NCBI GenBank assembly: GCA_025201765.1 | Contig: MU623351.1 | Span: 248,001 to 312,000 of the forward strand | Direction: 5' to 3' | DNA length: 64,000 nucleotides | Source: Daldinia sp. FL1419 | Taxonomy: Eukaryota; Ascomycota; Sordariomycetes; Xylariales; Hypoxylaceae | Part shown: positions 58,874 through 64,000 of the stretch, piece by piece | Position numbering within the stretch: the stretch's first letter is position 1 | Layout: each line of letters begins with the position of its first letter | Notes under the pieces: generated by a model | The model's database searches: none | What the model saw: the letters and a program-made list of their open reading frames with translations, nothing else | Told to the model about the DNA's origin: nothing | Program-made: the position numbers and the translations under genes

Positions 58874-59647
58874 AAGACAAGAAGACCTCCCTACACGTCT
58901 TCTCTGGGCTTGTTTGAACCCGAGCGAACTTGGTTTTGATTCAAATGGGAGTTGTTAATTATGGAGAGTGTCGAACGAGACATTAATAGCCAGTCTTCGT
59001 TTATAGTATGGAGTATGATATCTTGCTGCTTGACGGCTGTATACCGTCACCAGGACATTAAACACATGTATATAGACTCCCACCCCGTCTATAGAAGACG
59101 GTATCCCACTCGTTCGAAATTGGCGACCAGTCGGAAGGGCAATATTAAAAATCAACAACCTCAAATACCTCCTGATTCTAGCGCGAGCCCGTGTGTACGC
59201 CCTCCGGCCCAAGCGTAAACGATAACTCATCACATAATGCTCAAATAAGCAAGAAGGAAATAACTATCTGCACGTATCCATCGAGGTACGGAAGGTTTCC
59301 GAAACGTTCCAGGGCCATGCCGGCATTCCGTCTCGGAACCGGAATCAAATTGGGTAACACGTCTGCACATCCCCGAGGCTTGGCGTGGGACAAGCTCGGT
59401 ACGACTAGATGGGACGGTTCGGTTCGGTTGTCCTACATATGGAATGAGAGCTTGAACGCTATTCCCAAACACACTTGCGGCTAAATACTACGATGTGGAG
59501 GCGGTGGTAGTAGTTTGGCTACCCGTCTTGTTTATATCAAACCTCTAGGCCATCCCACCTTTCAGCACAGGAAGCTAAATCTATCTCCCACTTCTGAGGG
59601 CTAGTTAATATTAACCACAAGCGATTGATTCTAGAAGCCCGTGAAGA

Positions 59648-59690
59648 AGCCATCGCCAAGCACCACCCGAGTGTGGGGTGCTTGGTGGCT
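59648..59690. repeat. Strong hairpin, 14-bp stem with a 3-nt bulge
   Basis: AGCCA and CCAAGCACC on the left pair with GGTGCTTGG and TGGCT on the right; the left arm has a TCG bulge and the loop is 12 nt. It lies in intergenic DNA. It could act in an RNA 3' end or be a palindrome left by a mobile element. Confidence 0.75.
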
Positions 59691-60200
59691 TTCGTCTGTT
59701 CCATACACTAGGCACCTACCTCAGGTATCGTGTCGATCCGATCAATCAAAACCCCTGGATCCCGAAGCTTGGCATGCGCGGGCCGCTGCAGGCTAACAAA
59801 AGCAGAGCTGTTGTAATCCGAACCTGTACACGATCAGAAATCTCGTAGGGCTTTTTCTGCCGTGCCACGTTACCAGTTGCCGTCGGAGGATGTTTGTTTA
59901 TTGGAATGACTAACTAAAGCCGCAAGTTTAGAGTCTCGCATTTTGTGAGTTCAGGTGCTTTCCCTGGAAAGGTGTGATAGTATGGAGTTCTGTTAAGTCC
60001 GATACGCGTAATATCCGACGCGTATGGGATGGATGGAGTTCCGGGGGGGTGCGAGACCAACTTCAGAGTCTGAACCCCATAGCAACAACAACAACAAAGA
60101 ACTTGAAGCAGCTTGAGCAATGAGGGGTGTTATGATTGGTTAACGGGAAGTCTTATAGCTTACTTATTTCTGCATCTAAGAATGCTGGATGGAAGAGAGG

Positions 60201-60222
60201 TTGGTAAGGTTGGTAAGGTTGG
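60201..60222 (+). repeat. TTGGTAAGG tandem repeat
   Basis: About 2.4 copies of a 9-nt unit in intergenic DNA. Confidence 0.85.
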
Positions 60223-60243
60223 GGTTCACGCCCTCTCTCTCAT

Positions 60244-60264
60244 ACACACACACACACACACACA
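60244..60264 (+). repeat. (AC)n microsatellite
   Basis: Ten AC units, flanked by CAT and TACAAG. Confidence 0.92.
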
Positions 60265-60340
60265 TACAAGGTATACGCACCTGGCGCATACACACACCCC
60301 CATTCTTGACTCCATAGTGTATCAATGCCGAATGCAACAG

Positions 60341-60367
60341 TCACCCCGATCACCCCGGTCACCCCGG
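60341..60367 (+). repeat. TCACCCCGG tandem repeat
   Basis: Three copies of a 9-nt unit (first copy ends GA) in intergenic DNA. Confidence 0.85.
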
Positions 60368-60810
60368 CCATCCTGATATGTCACCTTCGCTTTTCCCTCT
60401 CCATGATTTGACGATTCCCTGACAATAAGAGTCCTAGCTCTCCAAGATTAGGTAGTTTTCCCCATGTTTTATTTCCCGAATGCGTAGAGGTACGTAACCT
60501 AGGTCTGTTAGTTATTGACATTACCTACGAGGCCTACTACCAATATCATAATCATAATCCTATAATTATACGTAACCAACAAACATACCTACATAACACA
60601 CCTGGATAACCAGCACGTTGTTACTAACCACCCCACGAATTTCGTAGCGTTGGCCAAGTTGCTCGCAATATTTATCAACGTCGTGTCACCGAGTTCTCCT
60701 ATCACCTACATACGGCCCTTAACTTTTTCTAGGGAGTAGGCAATCAGAAGGATTCAACTCTTTGACACCCTCCCCTACCAGGATCGTCCATAAGGTACCC
60801 TGCAGAGCAC

Positions 60811-60844
60811 CCTACCTTACCTTGCCTTACCTTACCTTACTTAC
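60811..60844 (+). repeat. CCTTA pentamer repeat
   Basis: Five to six imperfect CCTTA/CTTAC units about 215 bp before the ACS transporter start. It is not a fungal telomere unit (TTAGGG). Confidence 0.85.
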
Positions 60845-61058
60845 ACACCTAACTTGTATCCGCGAGATAAAATTTATTTAAAAAAAAATTTGGGCCTCCA
60901 TGAATAAATCCTGCGGCCACCCATAACCTTAATCTCGACCTCTTTTCTCGGCCCCCGTCTTTTCCACCGATACCAACCCGCAGGTTTCTCCTACTCTTTT
61001 TTTCCCTCCCCTCGTTCAAGACTGAGACATCGGAAGGAATCGGAGAAACCACAGTAAG

Positions 61059-62960
61059 ATGTCGACGAACGACGGAAACTCTTCCGGCAAGGAAGAGGGC
61101 AATCTTTCCCAGGAAGACCGCCCCGAGAAGGACCCCAACGTCGCTGCTGAGGAGGGCGTCGTGGCAACCGATAGGTGAGGTTTTAAATAGTTCTATTTAG
61201 AAGAACATTTGCTTACAAAACTCCGATGATAGTAACGGTGGTTCCGTCACCGTGTTCAGCCGGGAAGCCGAAAGGAAGCTTCGGAACAAGATAGACTTGA
61301 TGATAGTCCCCACGGTATCCATCCTGTATCTTTTCTGCTTCATCGATCGCTCAAACATAGGTACGTATCTGATATCCCTACCTTGACTTCCCGCAGGTCA
61401 TGCCTTGGCTTAGTCCATACTAACAATCCCAGGTAACGCCCGCCTAGCCGGTCTCGAAGAAGACCTCGGGATGAAAGGCAACGACTACAACACGCTGCTG
61501 TCCATCTTCTACATAAGCTACTGCCTCTTCGAGGTCCCGTCCAACCTGGCCTGCAAGTGGCTCGGCCCGGGCTGGGTGATCCCGATCCTGTGTCTCGGCT
61601 TCGGCATTTCCTCGCTGGGCATGGCTTTTGTGCGCGACTTGCCCGCCGCGTGCGGCGTCCGCTTCCTCCTCGGCGTCTTCGAGGCCGGCATGATGCCCGG
61701 CATGTCCTACTACCTCTCCCGCTGGTACCGCCGCTCCGAACTGGTTTTCCGCATCTCGCTGTTTGTCGTCATGGCGCCGCTCGCGGGCGCCTTTGGGGGC
61801 CTGATAGCGTCGGGGTATGTATCCCTCACTTCCTCACTTCGTTTGGTTTACACGTTGCTCACGGAGTCCCTAATTACCTAACATTTCGTGTTCGGAATTA
61901 TTTACTAACCCAAAATAATAGCCTCCTAAGTCTGTCCAACATCGGCAGTGTCACCGCTTGGCGGATGATATTCCTGGTTGAGGGCATTATCACGATAGGA
62001 TTATCCTTGATCTCTTTCGTCACGCTTACCGACCGTCCCGAGACGGCTCGATGGCTCTCCGAGGACGAAAAGACCCTAGCGGTCGCCCGTGTCAAGTCGG
62101 AGCTCTTGGCGCAGACCGTCGTCCTCGACAAGACGGACCGGAAGAAACTTTGGCTGGGATTCTGGAACCCTGTTGTCTTGTCGACTAGTTTTATTTTCTT
62201 GCTGAACAAGTATGTACATCTGACCCCCCTATTTCTTGTTTCCACAGTTGAGAGAGCCCGATTACGCTTTTAGAAATCCATAAAGGGGATTCTGGGATTT
62301 CCATTTCCGGTATACAATTGCTAACTTAACAACCATAGCATCACCGTTCAAGGTCTAGCTTTCTTCACGCCCACCATCGTCGCTAACATCTATCCCGAGT
62401 ATACGACGGTTCAGAAGCAGCTGTACACAGTTCCACCGTACGTCGTCGGGGCCGCATTCGAGGTCGTTATACCTCTCATCAGCTGGCGCATGGACAAGCG
62501 CCAAGTCTTCCTAATTCTCACCGCGCCCTTGACGATGATGGGTTACATCATGTTCCTAGCAAGCACCGACCCCAAGGTGAGATACGCGGCGACCTTCTTC
62601 ACAGCCATCAGCTGTTTCGCCGTGGGGGCGTTGAGTAACGCGCAGGTAGCAGCGCAAGTCGTCAGCGACACGGCGCGCAGCGTGAGTCTCGCGACTAACA
62701 TGACATTCGGCGCTCTCGGCGGCCTCATTGCTACTTGGTCGTACCTATCCTGGGACGGACCTGACTACCCCATCGGCAACGGATTGAACCTTGCTGCTTC
62801 TAGCTTGCTGTTCATAGTCACCACCGCGACTTTATTCTGGATGAAAGCTGACAACAAGAGGCGCGATAAGATCGACGTCCAGAAGGAGTTAGAAGGCCTG
62901 TCGCAGGCGGAGATTGAACGCCTCGAGTGGAAGCACCCGGGTTGGAGATGGAAACCCTAA
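61059..62960 (+). CDS. MFS transporter of the anion:cation symporter (Dal5-like) family, 511 aa
   Basis: Five exons: 61059-61174, 61233-61360, 61433-61814, 61922-62209 and 62339-62960. Junctions rebuild Ser (DR-S-NGG), Gly (SNI-G-NARLAG), Gly (IAS-G-LLSLSN) and Asn (LLN-N-ITVQG) codons, all with GT...AG ends. The protein has an acidic cytoplasmic N-terminus, DLMIVPTVSILYLFCFIDRSNIGNARLAGLEEDLG (the ACS-family TM1 pattern), FEVPSNLACKWLGPG, GVFEAGMMPGMSYYLSRWY in TM4, and 12 membrane segments. The C-terminus ends in EIERLEWKHPGWRW, also family-typical. Members import small organic anions such as allantoate, nicotinate or pantothenate. The substrate here is unknown. A P450 gene follows on the opposite strand, 0.4 kb away. 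Confidence 0.94.
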
Positions 62961-63385
62961 GGCGTTTATTAAGAGTCTGTGGATAAGTCCCGACCGCGAA
63001 TTCGGGACGGAGCTGGAATCTGGGATTTGGCTCTAACTCAGTACCTAGGTATTTAATAAGGCTGTATGACTGGCGATTTGCCAAGCAGATAACACTCTCT
63101 TTAGTGTAAATATAAATGAGAATATATAATAAATATTCATTTATATGTAATATTCTCCGTACGATGCCTCTTGTGAGATAATATTGTTTGCCGGGCTCCC
63201 GGAATGCATCCGGACAAAGCAAACATCTTTCAAGAAGTGGGCTATACCCAATATACCTGGGATTGCTGCAGTAGACTCACGACTTATACATTAAACATAA
63301 GATAACTAACTGGAACTTGGAAGCACCTCCTTGATTTTAATTAAAATAATTTAGCCAAACATCGCTATTATATACAACCATTCCA
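62961..63385. other. Convergent intergenic spacer
   Basis: 0.4 kb AT-rich spacer between the ACS transporter and P450 3' ends. It contains TACCTAGGTA near 63042. Nothing else is seen. Confidence 0.6.
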
Positions 63386-64000
63386 CTACGCAGGCACCCT
63401 CTTAAACAGCACCTCCTTTGTCGGGTCGGGGAAGGAGTCTGTGCCCATGTTGATGTTTGCGTAGCGCTCAGTAATACCCTCGGGCATCCTGAGGTCGTAC
63501 TCGAGAAGAATGCGCACGAGGATTAGCTTGATCTCGTTAGCGGCGAAGAAGCGGCCAGGGCACGAATGACGGCCATATCCAAAGTGCATGAAGTCCTTTG
63601 TCACGGTCACGAATTGGTACTGCTCCTTGTTCTTGTATCCTAGGGTGTCTTCCGTTGCTCCATTGCGCAGGTTCAAGAATCGGTGAGCGTCGAATTCCTA
63701 AATCCGTGTTAGTTCTTTGTCCCAACTTTTTCTTAAGAAATCACCGTGTCTCCGAACTAATCTTACCTCTGGGTTCTTGTACAATTCCGGATCCATCACA
63801 GCAAGCGCGTGCGGCGCCTCGATCAAGTAGCCAGCGGGTAGGTGAGTACCGTCGCTAAGAGTAACGGCTTTCTTGACGTATCGCGTAAATCGGACTAGGT
63901 TAGCAGGGTTCATGCGCTGAGACTCCTTCATGACACTATCGAGCAGCTTCATCTGGAAGAGAGCCTGGCTGGTTGTAACATTGTCGTGGTGAGCAAGGAC
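63386..64000 (-). CDS. Cytochrome P450 (C-terminal part; 5' end beyond the right edge)
   Basis: Two exons are visible: 64000-63767, open to the edge, and 63697-63386, joined by a 69-nt intron (GTAAGA...CGGATTTAG) between codons (LYKNPE/EFDAHRFLN). The K-helix ExxR is in VMKESQRM. The FDAHRF segment is the PERF-region equivalent. The heme-binding loop FGYGRHSCPGRFFA contains the axial Cys and matches FxxGxxxCxG. About 181 residues are visible of an expected 500. The FF-AANEIKLILVRILLEYD continuation is typical of fungal secondary-metabolism P450s related to ent-kaurene-oxidase-type families (inference from pattern). It should be ER-anchored through the unseen N-terminus. The transporter next to it suggests a possible metabolite locus extending to the right. 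Confidence 0.93.

Larger units (their letters stand above)
58874..61058. other. Intergenic, 2.2 kb, with hairpin and simple repeats
   Basis: No gene is seen. It holds the hairpin at 59648-59690, a (CA)n repeat, 9-mer tandem repeats and a CCTTA repeat listed separately. The stretch before 61059 is C/T-rich and is probably the 5' leader of the transporter gene. Confidence 0.5.

Noticed and set aside
60811..60844. CCTTA repeat as an interstitial telomere tract
   Set aside because: The unit is not TTAGGG/CCCTAA.
1..64000. Search for CRISPR arrays, bacterial operons and toxin-antitoxin genes
   Set aside because: The window is a fungal nuclear region; no regularly spaced direct repeats of that kind were seen.

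Overview
The window is eukaryotic and reads as a filamentous ascomycete (Pezizomycotina, probably Sordariomycetes; the class is an inference). Most genes carry short introns (about 45-180 nt) with GT...AG ends and CTAAC-type branch sites. The families present (two Zn2Cys6 regulators, DHA1 and ACS major facilitators, GH18 chitinase, GT69, fungal P450, GPI-anchored Cys-rich proteins) are typical of moulds. All exon boundaries were read by eye from splice signals and frame continuity, because no single ORF covers most of these genes. I found 23 protein genes (two cut by the window edges), one clear pseudogene, one probable gene relic and one MITE-like transposon. No tRNA, rRNA or CRISPR array was found.

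Layout. 1-3.1 kb: the 3' part of a proline-rich repeat protein, then a broken short-chain dehydrogenase. 3.1-14.9 kb: a gene-poor stretch with a small basic protein (5500), a GT69 mannosyltransferase (minus), a Zn2Cys6 regulator (12147) and a GPI-anchored Cys-rich protein (minus, 14861). 17.7-22.6 kb: a second Zn2Cys6 regulator followed in the same direction by a DHA1 drug-efflux-type transporter. 25-27.8 kb: decayed coding sequence, then a secreted GH18 chitinase. 28.4-31.0 kb: an MFS transporter with a long tail ending in a polybasic CaaX motif.

32.6-37.2 kb is a housekeeping block: the RNA helicase MAK5 (minus) diverges from the tRNA 2'-O-methyltransferase TRM7 (plus) over a 385-bp shared promoter, followed by a GNAT acetyltransferase. 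37.9-45.5 kb: a TauD/TfdA dioxygenase, a second GPI-anchored Cys-rich protein, and a small three-exon gene of unknown function. 48.1-57.5 kb is a second, mostly organelle and membrane-traffic block: a TB2/DP1/HVA22 ER-shaping protein, MGM101 (mtDNA maintenance), a 586-bp MITE, COA4 (complex IV assembly) divergent from BPL1 (biotin ligase), PAM16 (presequence import motor) divergent from YIP1 (ER-Golgi). 58.2-64 kb is accessory again: a pipsqueak/CENP-B DNA-binding protein lacking a DDE domain, an ACS-family transporter, and the 3' part of a cytochrome P450 running off the right edge.

Housekeeping genes sit close together, often divergent with short shared promoters. Accessory genes are separated by 1.5-3.7 kb of AT-rich DNA with simple repeats and many TAGGTACCTA-type words. 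The observations most worth a second look are the CaaX-tailed transporter with an unresolved splice region, the MITE next to COA4, the transposase-derived DNA-binding gene, and the regulator-transporter and transporter-P450 neighbourhoods.
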